64,000 nt of DNA, from assembly GCF_025370935.1 (NCBI RefSeq), contig NC_133498.1:6194543-6258542 (forward strand), written 5' to 3'. Shown in pieces: positions 22,030 through 33,859 of this stretch. The DNA comes from Choristoneura fumiferana (taxonomy: Eukaryota; Arthropoda; Insecta; Lepidoptera; Tortricidae). Both the position numbers and the translations under genes were made by a program. Position 1 is the first letter of the stretch, and the number at the start of each line of letters is the position of its first letter. The notes under the pieces are model-generated. The model did no database searches and was not told the origin of the DNA. It was given only the letters and a program-made list of their open reading frames with translations.

Positions 22030-22272
22030 TATCTTTGTGCTAATAACAATGCGGAGAATAGATGGTCGCTGGGGCCGAAAGGTTCTCGAGTGGAAACCGC
22101 GGATCGGCAAGCGTAGCGTAGGATGTCCACCAACGAGATGGTCGCGGTGGAAAGTCGCGGGTTCACGGTGGATGCAAGCCGCTTCCAACCGAGGCAACTA
22201 GAGGTCTGTGGGGGAGGCCTATGTCCAACAGTGGACGCCTTATGGCCGATATGATGATGATGATGATGATAA
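22030..22272 (+). pseudogene. RTE LINE 3' end with (GAT)n tail
   Basis: The translation RIDGRWGRKVLEWKPRIGK, RSVGCPPTRW, VAGSRWMQAA is the C-terminus of RTE reverse transcriptase. The 3' stretch GAGGCCTATGTCCAACAGTG leads into GATGATGAT repeats at 22252-22271, the normal tail. Small indels break the frame between W and VAGSRW. Confidence 0.82.
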
Positions 22273-22562
22273 CGAATAACATATCGGTCTTCTCATCTGT
22301 CTGAGTCGTGCTTGATTTTAGAATAAGACGGACCCATCTCTTCCCGCGGGTGTCATAAAAAGCGACGGTGGACATGATGTGAGAGTGTGCAGCGCTCTTT
22401 ATTGCAAAGTACGAACTCAGGACTTCAGCACTGGGTAGAAAGCAAAGGAAAACCACCGCACCATTTTCCCAAGAAAGGCGTCATGAAGTTTTACTTCTGA
22501 CCCTCAATCGACGGCCACGACCGCTGTCAAGAATGAAGCGGTTTAAAATTTCAATTTTGTAA

Positions 22563-22793
22563 GAGATCACCACCGCCCAAAAACATCTGCAACACCATGG
22601 GTATTGCAGATGCGTTGCCAACCTAGAGGCCTAAGATGGGATACCTCAAGTGCCAGTAATTTCACCGGCTGTCTTACTCTCCACGCCGAAACACAACAGT
22701 GCAAGCACTGCTGTTTCACGGCAGGATTAGCGAGCAAGATGGTGGTAGCCATCCGGGCGGACCTTGCACAAGGTCCTACCACCTGCCACCATC
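22563..22793 (-). mobile_element. SINE-A copy, lacking the last 40 bases
   Basis: The plus strand runs from GATCACCACCGCCC to CTACCACCTGC, the reverse of SINE-A. The A-tail and GTTTGCCATCC part are missing. Confidence 0.72.
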
Positions 22794-25700
22794 TAACACC
22801 ATTTTTGATAAGTAGTAAACAGTAAAACAAATAAATAGTTTATTTTCAACGACACCAACAAAAACATGGAGCAAACCTAACCTAATTCTATCAATCCAAT
22901 AGTTAATTATATCGTATCGTCGAGTCTCAAACGATTGACTTGACATTTGACACTGCTCTTGTTTATATCAATTGACACTAATATACCTAATACATCATTA
23001 GATGAAATAAAGGGCTAACATATTTCATATTCCTTCGCTCGGAAGGGCCGCTAAGCGAATGCATAAATAATTATTATCGATTTGTATTCCAACTTCACTC
23101 TTTTGTGGAAAACCTGTATTTTACAGTGTAATAGCTGTTATAGAAGGATTATTGTTGGTTACTAAAACGAATGGGTTTGCATTTTGAAGTTTCATTCCAT
23201 TTTGTACGATTGAGCTTTCGATTTTTGTTTTTAACGACTTCTGTCCAGCCGATAGTGTCTTTTTCGACTTCAGCATTGGCGGAATCAACAGTATATACAT
23301 GGACCTATATTTTTAATTATATTGAAATGGCATTAGATTAAAAATATCACTATCTTAATTTAATTGAGATTTTTAGGGGGTACCAACAAAGAGTCGCCTG
23401 ATTAAAACAATCTCCGCCGCCCATAACAAAACTCCAATTTTCAGCCTGCAAAGTGAAAACTAATTCTAGAACAGGGTAAGGCTGAATAATTTCTTAAGAA
23501 CAATAGAAACATGAAATAAAATAAAAAAGTGAATAGAACATGAAATAAAATGGTAATTCATAGTGGTAACATAACGTAGTAGAATAATGGGTGCGTTGCC
23601 GGCTGTTTGGGAAAATATACTGAGCAGAATAAAACTGGCCCTCTAATGTATGCAGACTCGGTAATTGTGTATGAAGGGTTGGCCAAATTTTGTGCCGCTG
23701 AGTATGCTAGGCTTGTTGTTTGAATGTCCCTGATACTGATTCCAAAACATTGAGGAAAGCTGTCCAGCAGTAGATAATAATATGTTAATACTGATTATGA
23801 TAGTCAGACTGAAGAGTTTGCAGCATCCACCCGCAAATTTTTCAATATAATGCGATCGTTATGCGTAGATAAATGAATAAATACATTCGTCTACCAAGAA
23901 TTTGCTATCCAACAGGAACTATACGATTTTACGGATTAAAACCTATCCTATATCCTTACCAGGGTGACCAACTATTTCGATATCAAATTTCAACTAAATC
24001 GATTCAACGATTTAAGTATGAAAAGGTTGTGGACAGACATACAGAGTTACTTTCGCATTTGTAACATTATGTTAGTAAAGAAGGGAAGTAAGGATTAGTA
24101 AGGATAAAGAAGTAAATAAGGATGTAGATAATCAATCGTGAATCATTAAAAACTTATCTATTTTAGTTCTTGTCATTGCAAGTGAGCTCATCAAAGGAAT
24201 GATTTTTTTCTTTGTCAAACAAGATGTTAATAAATGAATCTAGAATATTTCAGATGGTTGGCTTATTTCTCTACATCTATCAACTTAAGTGTAGAAACGT
24301 TGAACAATCACAATCAAACTAATTCTGTCAAATATTTTTTAAATAACCCTAGAACAACTACCCCAAAACTAACTACCTGCTGAAATGTTTCGGAACATTT
24401 TTGAAAGACCTCCTAAACTTTTAAGTACCTAAATCTTTAATTTTTTAAGTAAGACAAATTTATTTTTCTCGGCATGATCTGATCATTATACGTTGTAAGT
24501 AAATTGTTCGCATTAAAATCTGTAAGGATCTAATCCTTCAGTACTACTCGTTCATAATTAAGTTTGACGTCTATTGTGTTTTTTTAATCGACTGTTCTTC
24601 ACAAACGTGCCGTTGGTCCGACATATTTGTTTCAACATCAATTTATCCTTATTCATCCGTTTTTTGTATTGCTTCCATTTTTTGCTTCTGATTTCAATCG
24701 TAAAGATATTGTTAATGTCCTCTCGTCGTTTTGTTTTACAAAGAATATAGGTGTCCTATCAATTTTATTGACAAATATTTTGATTCTTGCAATGTCTTTA
24801 TGTTTTGATGTGACTACTTAATAAAATACCTTAGACTCAGTTTTTAAAGTCTTTATTTTAAAGTAATTTTGATACAAAAGTTTATAAATTTTTTAAAATT
24901 ATTTTGTTTGTTATTAATGCTGACGGCAATCTTATTAACACATTTTGTCATTACAATGTCCTTAGCGCTTGTTTTCTAGAGTTTGTTTACTCATTGTAGT
25001 ACGCAAATCAGTTAATTTATCATTTTATATTCAAATTAAGTTAACAAATTAACTGTTACGTGTACTGCTGAATTATAATTTTGCATTTACCGGCATGACA
25101 ACTATTTCTGTAGGTAAAAGATTAAGCATATTTCAATTTACTATCACGACAAGCTTAGATAAATTCTTATAAATAAACATTTTTTCCTCTTCTACCTTTA
25201 CTTTGACATAGTTTTCTTTATTTATAGATTCAAACAAAACTGTTTAAACTATTATACAAATTAAAACTTCCTTTAATGTGTACACTCGTAAAACTGTTTG
25301 TAGGTATCTAACTACTGTTTCTACAATCACCTTAGGGCATTTTCTACGGTAGCGTTAGCGTGCACATTTACCTTCTAAAACAGTATAGATAGTATTCTAG
25401 ATTGGTTCCTACTTTTGCATGGTATCTTAGGGTCCGAATTCTTTGGTATATTTGAATGCCATATTAAGTTAACAGCGTACATTTTGAAGCTGTTTTCGAC
25501 TTTCTGTTGAATAATATCAGTAAAGTGATTTTTGTTATAATGTTACTCTTTATGGGACACTTTATTGATAAGAATGCATTTGGAAAATTGTTCTCGACAG
25601 TTGTCTTGATTTGAAAGTATGGCGATAGTTATTCTCTAGTATTGTGTACCTGCGACAAATCATATTCCGATTAAGAAACGATTGTACCTATATCTGTTTT

Positions 25701-26784
25701 GATTCGAAAACCAATTACCTGTCAGTTTTTAAAGGCATAACGTGCTCTGTTTCTCGTGTTTGGCACGATTGATCTTTGAAAGTGATTTCTGCTTTTGTAT
25801 TATTAAAGCTGACTGCTGCTGCTTATTGCGCATGTATCACCTATTATCAATAATACTTTAACAGCACTCACTATTACATTGAAAACTTTTATGTGATTTG
25901 GATTAGCATTCACCATTTCTTCATTCCTTTTACTAATTTTGTTTTTTTTGACGTTTCTGTTACTAATTTTTTACAAACTTATGTTACAAATGTAAATGTT
26001 GACATACTTACTGATTCCTGAACCATCCAAAACGGAAGAATCGCCTTCATTTCACAAGTTTTTGTTTAACTTGCAATGTTCGTTTGTTCGGGTCAAATCT
26101 TGCAAATGATACCTACCTATTAATAGAATTTCATCCATTTCCAGTGATCAAAATTACTTAGAATTTGGTACGGATATGTAGTTTGAATAACAATGCAAGT
26201 ACAGAGAGCAAATAATAAAAAGCTTGTACCAGAATTTAAATATTTATCAAAACTAATTCTAGTATGTCATCAACGTAACGTACCTACCCTCAGTAGCAGA
26301 TTACCTAGTAATGATTACTACAAACCTATTAAACTACCCCGGATGTCAATCTAAAACTTTTTCCTGTAGTTGATTGGTAATTTTTCTGAGTAAAAAACAA
26401 GGTTACCTACTGGATATGGAAGTTCATAAAAGTACAATCCAATTAGTAATTCTAGACAACCATTTATCCTACAGATAGCAGGAGTCACTTACAATGTATT
26501 AAATGATTAAAAATTGTCTCATCAACGAAACAGATGGCTTTCATCAGTAAAGCCATTTGTCTACGAACCGCTTTATTTACTGATTATCATTTTCTGAAAT
26601 GAAGACTTATCGGTTTCTTATTGGAATTAATGTGGGCATCTTGTAAATGAAATAAATACTACAGTAATCCGGTTGTTTCCTTCAAAAGGTGTAGCACCAT
26701 TTCGTGTTAATTAAATTTTTAGTCAGCGTTGGTTTCTTCATTTAACAGTCTATTTTTAATTTTGAAATCAACGTACTCGTACCT

Positions 26785-26840
26785 ATTCATCATCATCACA
26801 TCAGCCGTATGACGGACGTCCAATGTTGAACATAGTTCAT
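26785..26840 (-). mobile_element. RTE LINE 3' tail
   Basis: The plus strand ATTCATCATCATCACATCAG then CCAATGTTGAACATAGTT is the reverse of the RTE 3' tail. It is one of very few repeats in the 23-28 kb block. Confidence 0.55.
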
Positions 26841-27113
26841 CATTTGATATATTAGAAGTGCAATTTAGAAACTTTGAATCACGATTCGTATTTTTTGCTT
26901 TTATCAATTAAATAGACTTTTATTTTTCTTAGGGCCTGGAAAAGTATTTCTATTTTAATGATTTTTACTTCATGTTTGTTTCCATGTCCGAAAAACTAAT
27001 GTCAACTTTTTTTTTCTGCAGCTTCTAAAGTAAGTAGACGGCTATATCAGTTACAGTTTCAGTTTAATACTCAATGTTAAATTATAAACCTGGTTTAAAT
27101 AATAAAAGTAAGT

Positions 27114-27119
27114 ACTCAC
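27114..27119 (-). other. Dll: Proposed splice donor of Dll non-coding exon 1
   Basis: The minus strand reads ACC|GTGAGT. The six intron bases match the consensus; the exon side (ACC rather than CAG) is weak. It pairs in orientation with the acceptor at 4840, giving an intron of about 22.3 kb. Confidence 0.5.
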
Positions 27120-27760
27120 GGTTAAATCTCAAGTCAGACAATACACAGCATCACTTTTTCACAATTTTTAAACACAAAACAGTTACACAAACGAGTGTTA
27201 GTTTAAATTCGGAACGCACTTTGTTTCTGAACACAAAAAACCGTTGAAAATCCGATTCGGGAAAAGAGAAACTAAAACACGCTCGGAAATCGGAAGAATC
27301 GATTTGAAAAGGCCGGTGATTAGAAAGGGAGAGAAGTAATTAAGCTAACGAGTGGCACGTGGTATCATTTTTAATAATTTCGTCGGTTTTAGGGCAACAC
27401 TGAATAATCGTCACGTCACTGAAGTCATTTTGGAACACAACGTCACACCCGCGTTAGGTTTCTATGCCACGGCACTGAACAAAACTGATAACAGTCATCA
27501 AGATTCGAAAAAACCGAACAGTCACTGGATTAAAAAAAAGAGCGCGCACACAAGCGCAAAATTCTGTCCAATTAAAGTTAATGTTTGTGGATATTTTAAT
27601 AACGATGCCCCTCCGACGAAACCCGACACAACCAACTCCTGTTGAATTTAAACACTTAATGATCGGTTGGATGAAATTGTGCGAGAGGCGACGCGCCCAA
27701 CATATCGCGCGCTCGCTCTAATTAGTACGGATCTACGCCACTTGTATGGGAGTCGTGGCG
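27120..27760 (-). other. Dll: Proposed non-coding first exon (5' UTR) of Dll
   Basis: Inferred, not proven. A minus-strand promoter-like arrangement at 27784-27831 predicts a start near 27760. Reading down from there, the first strong donor is GTGAGT at 27119. The roughly 640 bases between are not a recognised repeat, contain many CpG dinucleotides (for example around 27690-27780) and have no minus-strand ORF of 60 codons or more. The exon would splice to the acceptor at 4840. The plus-strand 97-codon ORF inside (27352-27645) resembles no protein I know. The exact start could differ by tens of bases because no clear initiator motif is visible. Confidence 0.55.
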
Positions 27761-27783
27761 CTGGCGTCGCACGGAAGGCGTGG

Positions 27784-27831
27784 CTTATTTAAAGGTGGAA
27801 TGATCTAAGGGCGGAGCTTGGGTTTGATTGG
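27784..27831 (-). promoter_or_regulatory. Dll: Proposed Dll core promoter: CCAAT box, GC box, TATA-like box
   Basis: On the minus strand, in order: CCAAT (27831-27827), a GC box GCTCCGCCC (27817-27809) and a TATA-like CTTTAAATAAG (27794-27784). Relative to a start near 27760 these sit at about -70, -53 and -30, the classical spacing. On the plus strand the order is wrong. The three motifs in one 48-bp span with right spacing are the evidence; assignment to Dll comes from strand and the downstream splice sites. Confidence 0.6.
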
Positions 27832-28444
27832 TGGATGGTTGGAATAGGATTTTTTGTGTTAGTACGTGCGGAGCGGCTCGGTTGGTACTATTCCATCGAT
27901 CGTACACTAGGGTAACCATTATGTGTTTTTTATGGCATTTTTTGGCGGTGTTCGCCTTTGCTAACCTGTTATACAGGCCACGCCCAGTTTTAGTCTGTAC
28001 GTGACGCAGAAAGTAAAGCGAAGTTGAAGCTGTAGGCTTTAGTTTTTTAAGTGTTTTTTTTTAGTGACTGTTTATTTGATTTCGGTGTTTGATATGACTG
28101 TTGTGACCTGTTGGAGTGTACAGTCAAGTGTCAAAATTAGTTTTATTTTTATTTTTAAGTTATTTTATATAGAACATTTTATATAGAAGTATATGTTTTC
28201 CAGTGGCATGGAAAGAAATTTTCGTTAGGTAACTTCTGAGTTGAATGATAGACGCTTGATTTAGTGTAGACACACCAGTATAGACGTATCATCACTGTCG
28301 TCATATATAATATATCTAGACAACCGACCATATATCATCGACAGATATTTTCACTATGAAGTAGAATTAATTACTTAGTTGTTAATAAACTGTAGGTACT
28401 TTCCATTACTTGAGATATTGGTCAATCGCTAGTCAGTTCAAACA

Positions 28445-28502
28445 ATCAACCAAGTGTTAGTCGGACTCGCGTACGGAGGGTTCCGTATAAATTTAAAAGT
28501 CA
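28445..28502 (+). mobile_element. Interspersed repeat type N, 5' fragment
   Basis: AACCAAGTGTTAGTCGGACT then GCGTACGGAGGGTTCCGTA is the left edge of type N. About 0.7 kb upstream of the proposed promoter. Confidence 0.6.
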
Positions 28503-28771
28503 GCAGAAAAATTATTTCACAGGTACTTCTATAATATAATATAATAATTTATTTATTCAGACTTGATCCAAAATTTTGTTAGTATTTTCCTTAAGACTAT
28601 GTTAGCAAGATGTTGACGCCATTAAAAAATAATTCGAAGGCGCGACTCCAGTAAAAAAACGCTTTATTTTAGTCCTGAAAACCAGATTAATTTTCGATTT
28701 ACTGTAAAATTAGATTTTTTATTGCTTTAAAACAAATAAATAGTTAGTTGATTCAGTTGGCGAACAAATAG

Positions 28772-28793
28772 CGACTTATGACGTCATAAGTCG
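28772..28793. promoter_or_regulatory. Perfect 22-bp palindrome centred on a CRE site
   Basis: CGACTTATGAC followed by its exact reverse complement; the centre is TGACGTCA, the binding site of CREB/ATF-type bZIP proteins. It lies about 1.0 kb upstream of the proposed Dll start. Binding is inferred only. Confidence 0.45.
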
Positions 28794-29789
28794 TTATTGC
28801 CATTGAAACTCTATGGGAGAATTGTGTTTTGACAGCTCACAAAAAGTAAGTCAGTTGATTGGTGGTGTCAACATCCCTATTATTTATAGCTAGCCAGTGA
28901 AAGTACATGAAAAATGTCTGTGAAAAACGTTTTTTTTTTTCTGTTAGTTAGTGGTTGTCGTGATTTTTCCATTAGCTGTGATGTGACGCCTTTAACTTCG
29001 TGTTTAATTTCATAGTTTTATGTTGTCGAGATGTAGATATAGGAAGGTAGTATAGGCTTTGATTTCCACGATTTTCGTAAGAAAACAGGCATCCAACTTT
29101 TTTCAAAAAAATTCTTATTGTATTTTCTTTTGGTTTTATAGAACACATTAGGTTAGGTTAGGTTTATTTTATGAAATTTCCGAAAAAATATGGTTTCAGA
29201 GAAAACCGTGAGTTGGGAAATAAACCAGTTCGGCAACTGAAACACTTGGGAATAATATTTCGGCGCAAAGACAGAAATCCAAGAAAACATAGTTTAAAAC
29301 GGATCTTTCCATCGGGTGAACTTTTTAACCTATTTTTTTGTAGAATGCAAATAATCTTAAGTGTTTCACATTAAATATTATTTTGAAAATTTCAAGGGTT
29401 TCTAAGAAAAAGGACCTTGACTTACAGACGGACAATGAAGTGATTCTATTAGGGTTTTTATGAGATACTTACAGAACTCTAACACGGGACATTTCAACAA
29501 ATACCTAGCAAGGAGAGGATACCTAGGCAAGTTTGCGTTAAAGTCTCATAGTTTTTAGCATTTTTTTATTTAGTGAAAAAATCTCGTATATCAAATCAAT
29601 ACGGCAACAGAATTGACTCTTGATATAATGTTCATAAAGTTCACTCAAAAAAAAATATGATTTTGATATAGATTTCCGATGAAAAATGTTTACAGCGATG
29701 TTTAGTAAAACTAAAACACCTTGTACAGGCCAAAAATGTTAAAAATCAAAACCATATGGCTATTTTTACCCACAACTCTAAAAAGAGGG

Positions 29790-30060
29790 GAGTACATAAA
29801 TAAATAATAGATACCTAAATAAATATCCCTAGACTCTTGACAGCAATTAAATTAGGTAGTCCAAAAATAAGCAAAGGTTGTGTTAGGGGCACTACAAGAC
29901 AGCGGATAAACTATACTTACATATTAAACATCCAAGACTCGAGAACAAACAATCCTATTTTCCATACAAATATCTGCCCCGACAGATGATTGAACCCGGG
30001 ACCTCAAGCTTCATTCTCAGGATCTCTATTTAAGCACTGCGGGTTTATCCGGTCGTCAAG
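29790..30060 (-). mobile_element. SINE-C copy, diverged
   Basis: It has the same order of blocks as 46795-47065 (TATTAAACATCCAAGACTCG, ATATCTGCCCCG, ACCTCAAGCTTC, ATCCGGTCGTCA), with a damaged B box and many substitutions. Confidence 0.65.
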
Positions 30061-31289
30061 AGTATACTTACCTCCTATATAATTCAACGTGCGTTTTTGC
30101 ATTGCGTCTGTCTGTGTCATTGTAAATCCTAAATACGTGGGCAAAAACTTATCAACGTGCATTGATAGGAAAAAAAATGTACCACAGTAAATAAAACCCA
30201 TTAATTGAACCGGTAACTCGATTTAATATCTAATACCCTATAACCGAGGAGTAAAGGTCAAAGAGGGTAAATCAAATCACCCCGTAAATTAACCCGCGTA
30301 ATAATCAATTAATTAGAAATAAGATATTTTAGTTTAACTGTAGGGAGGGAAGCATGGAAGGGGGAACCGTTACCCACCAGTGGGACCCTAAATAGGTTCA
30401 AAAAGTACAGTAGGTACTGTTTTGAATTATAAATGATATTTAACGTCTTAGCAGTAGTAACAATTTTGAATTTTAGATGAAAAGTATTTAATAGAAACTT
30501 GTAGGTACCTACCCGTACTAAAAATAAATGTCTTCACTAACTGATATTATCTGCATCAGTTTACATTTGCTTTCATAAATAAAATTGATTGTCATTGACA
30601 CAAAAAATATTCAAATGCCATAACTTTTTTCATATTATCAACTCTAGTATAGACATTAAAACCACAAAAAAGATTTTTAATTTGCCGCCTTTGTCAATTA
30701 AATTCATGTTTATAATTGATTTATATTGTAAGATACTGGCAACATTTGCTGACTTCTTGTCAAACTACATCTGTCATCGTGAAAACAAACTTTTAGGCAG
30801 AGCAATCAGCTTTAAATATTTTCCAAAATAAGCCCAAAATTTAAGCGCCATTTGACAAAACTTAAATGAACAAGTGATCGCATTATACCTTATTATACCC
30901 ATTGTATGAACGTACGTCATTTTTTATCTAACTAGTGACAAAGACGGTCCCTTTGCGAATTTTTTTTTACCCCATAATAGGGTATTCTTCTTTTGTTACG
31001 GGGGGTCCGAACTATTGTTGCGATTTTTTTGTGCTGGCAATACAGGTGAAGCGTGATTCAAAAGGGGTGCCGGTGTTTGGATAGTATTGGTGGAGTTTAT
31101 TTAGAACCGAGTACAGTTTTGATACAGTATTATTAGGACTAGTCTAATTCGCTGCTTTCGTTGGATAGTGATATAACTTTTTTTTTACCTCTTAAAGTGC
31201 TGGGCAAAGACCTCCCCTGTTTCCGCCATTCGTCATTTTATAAAGCACGTCCTGCCACTCTACTTAATTATGCGTCTAAGTAGTCCAGC

Positions 31290-31450
31290 CATCTTTTTTT
31301 ATGGAATAGGGGGTAAGCGAGCAAACGGATCGCCTGATGGTAAGCGATCACCGTCGCCAATGGACACCTGCAACACCAGAAGAGTCACAAGTGCGTTGCT
31401 CGGCCTGTCTCTGTTTCGATGACCTAACAAAAAAAGTCCAGGAGGGCCGT
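31290..31450 (-). mobile_element. LINE/SINE 3' end related to SINE-A tail
   Basis: The plus strand reads TTTTTTATGGAATAGG then GCGAGCAAACGGATCGCCTG and AAGCGATCACCGTCGCC. The tail layout resembles SINE-A, but the body differs. It is a common lepidopteran retroposon 3' end. Confidence 0.55.
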
Positions 31451-31902
31451 TCCAAAAAACACTTTAATTCGCTCTCCTCGAAAAAAATTTCATATTTAGT
31501 CTAGGCGACATAAATGTCTTTTTGTGCTCTAAGTAGTGCATAAAGTAAAATTTTCGTCTAAATTTCAAAAAAGTTTATATGTTTATTTTTTTATATTTTT
31601 TAATCTCTATAAAACTATAAAAAATCAATCAAAATTAATGAAGAAAACTATATATTTATAATTATTTAGCAATGCATGAAAATTAAAGGGTACCTGGTAA
31701 GTGAACAATGTTTCAATGTTGCTGTTTCATTTAATCGCCATCGAAGTAAAAAGCAGAGTGTAAAACTCGAGCATCAAACCCATTTTCCCCTCGACGTGTC
31801 TATCCACCCTCGCCGTACCTAGAGACTTGAATTTTGACAGTCTCATGCCATGAGTACCTGAGAATGGGCACTAAGCAGGGATTTCGCATCAGCGCACCAC
31901 TC

Positions 31903-32025
31903 GCTCTGATGCTCGGAGTTTCTCTGAAGGATCGAATTCGGAGCGAGGAGATCCGACAGAGAACTAAAGTCATCGACATAGCTCACCGGATAAGCAAATT
32001 AAAGTGGCAGTGGGCATACCAAATT
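31903..32025 (+). pseudogene. RTE LINE fragment
   Basis: MLGVSLKDRIRSEEIRQRTK then VIDIAHRISKLKWQWA is the segment that follows the 7205-7333 block in RTE proteins. Only about 41 codons remain. Flanked on the right by a Helitron-like fragment. Confidence 0.8.
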
Positions 32026-32147
32026 TTAAGTCGATAGAATTAACCGTTGAAGAGTTCCGTCCTGCGGAGACGATCCTGGCCAGACTACTAGGATGTCACT
32101 AGTAGATTATTGCATTGTCACGCAATTTAAATAAGTATTCCAAATTT
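32017..32147 (+). mobile_element. Fragment sharing sequence with the Helitron-like element at 50.0 kb
   Basis: The block from CCAAATTTTAAGTCGAT through GTATTGTCAC-like sequence to TTCCAAAT parallels 50037-50165 with scattered substitutions. It directly abuts an RTE LINE fragment on its left and has no visible CTAG end. Confidence 0.5.
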
Positions 32148-32434
32148 TTTACAGACAGACAGACAACGGGACAGGTGAAACTATATGAATGCTTGTAAAA
32201 ACGAGAACGAGCCCAATCTTTTCTGAAAGGTTAGTCTCCATTTGAGAAATTTTCGGAGTTTTTCAAATATTTGACTTGCAACGACTTTCGTATCTCCTCA
32301 TTCGATTCCGTAGAGAAACCCCGAGAATATAGCTCTCTCTATAGCTCTCTGAGCAACTCGAGGCAGGTTGAAACTATATTGACCATTGTATCCTGGATTA
32401 ATATCGTAAGAACATCTATTAAATATATTATTTC

Positions 32435-32692
32435 TAAATAATTTATTGAATCAGGCGTTACTTTGCGGAGGTCCATATAAATGAACTAAAATAATTTCCT
32501 TGCTCACCCGCGACCTTACTATAGCTAAGCTTATGCAAAATATGCGTGTTCATGCAGTTCCTCCACCTCCACACTGTAAGAACACACACAAATCACACAA
32601 ACCCATCTATCACCACCACCACACTACACTGACGCGTTTCGAACTCAACCAGAGCTCATCTTCAGAGTGACACAACCGTACACCATCTATAT
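32435..32692 (-). mobile_element. Penelope-like (?) repeat copy with hammerhead-like motif
   Basis: On the minus strand: motif (32669-32627), GGTGGTGGTGATAGATGGG, CTTACAGTGTGGAGGTGGAG, GTCGCGGGTGAGCAAGGAAA, then CGCAAAGTAACGCCTGATTC at the end. It is the cleanest copy. Confidence 0.55.
32627..32669 (-). ncRNA. Hammerhead-ribozyme-like motif, copy 2
   Basis: On the minus strand CACT-CTGAAGA-T-GAGCTC-loop-GAGTTC-GAAACGCGTC-AGTG. Stem I CACT/AGTG pairs perfectly, stem II has five Watson-Crick pairs and one G-U. The core is as in hammerheads of Penelope-like elements apart from the extra T after the CUGANGA box. Confidence 0.5.
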
Positions 32693-33859
32693 CATCTATA
32701 TGCTATCCTCACTCTATGACCTCACATGATCGATGCAGAACATAAGACATAAGTGAAAAAAATATCTATTTAGCTGAAGTCGATGATTTAAGACTGCTAA
32801 TAACTTTTAATATTTTCTAGGTTGAAGCTCGTTGGATGTGGAACATTTTATTTTGTATTACATCATCTTTAAGACGTAAGTTATCCGGATTTATTTCATT
32901 AAATATAAAAAAAAATATGTTTAACATTTTGACACCCATATAACGTTTATAAAGCTCTTACACAGCTACCTGCGTCCTTTCGATTGGTTCCGCTTCACGG
33001 ATAAGTATTTATTGTAAAGTGACATTTATCGTTTGTTGGCCCCTATTATGGAGTGTGGACACTCAGGTTTGTTTATTAGCTGTTAAGAAGCTGTTTAATA
33101 GTATTATATGGGTGGTATAAGAATTTATTCTTTATTTTTATTAGTAATTAAGTAGATGTTTGTTAATATAAGTCTTTATTGATTTGAAATAAAATGACAT
33201 TGTTATTTTTGTGATGAGAAATTAGTTTTAAGTGTAAGAGAATTGTTTGTAAATAGTTTTTTTCTTCTTGCTGTTCTAGGGTTAAAAAAAGACCTTTGTG
33301 ATTTGTGTTGAGAATAGGCATAACTTCAGTTTGTGAATTTGTGAAATTATTTTACAAAATAAGATGACTAATGTATAGTCGGCCGAGAAATTGGTTTACC
33401 ACACTGAGGTTTAATGTCATCTGTAGCGCTTAAAACGTCAAAGCCTATTTTCACTTACAAGTGAATATGACAATCGCAGCCATATTGTTTTATTTCTGAA
33501 TTAGGAATTCCCATTAAAATTGGTAAAGCACTTTCTTGGTCGACCATACCTAACTAAAACTAACCAGGAACAATGACTTTCCTTGACGGATTTTTTAATG
33601 CAGTAGGTAGCAACTGGTCGGCAAATCCAAGACTTTTAAGGTGCCTAAAACGCACATGTGCATTTTAAATGGTTGCAAAAAAATGACACTGGCTCTAGAT
33701 CCCCTAGACTCTAGACTTAAACTAGAGCATAGGCGCGTAGAGGTAGAGTCCTGGCAGTAGCAATGTAAAGCAAACCTCGTTCTGGCCCTAAAAATCATTC
33801 GGCAAGCAGCAATGCAGCTTTAAGGGATAAGTTCGCCTTTCTACACCTTATATTATCCT

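Larger units (their letters stand above)
4840..27119 (-). other. Dll: Proposed Dll intron 1, about 22 kb
   Basis: No host exon is recognised inside. Repeats are listed separately. Stretches where I see no gene or named repeat: 5240-6860, 8240-9430, 11850-12940, 13760-14090, 17100-17380, 18870-19160, 19620-20510, 20650-21410 and 22830-27110 apart from a 50-bp LINE tail near 26.8 kb. Such stretches in a developmental gene are where enhancers would be sought, but none is demonstrated here. Confidence 0.5.

Noticed and set aside
27352..27645. A 97-codon plus-strand ORF near the proposed promoter
   Set aside because: No recognisable domain, and the strand is opposite to the promoter arrangement and donor site.
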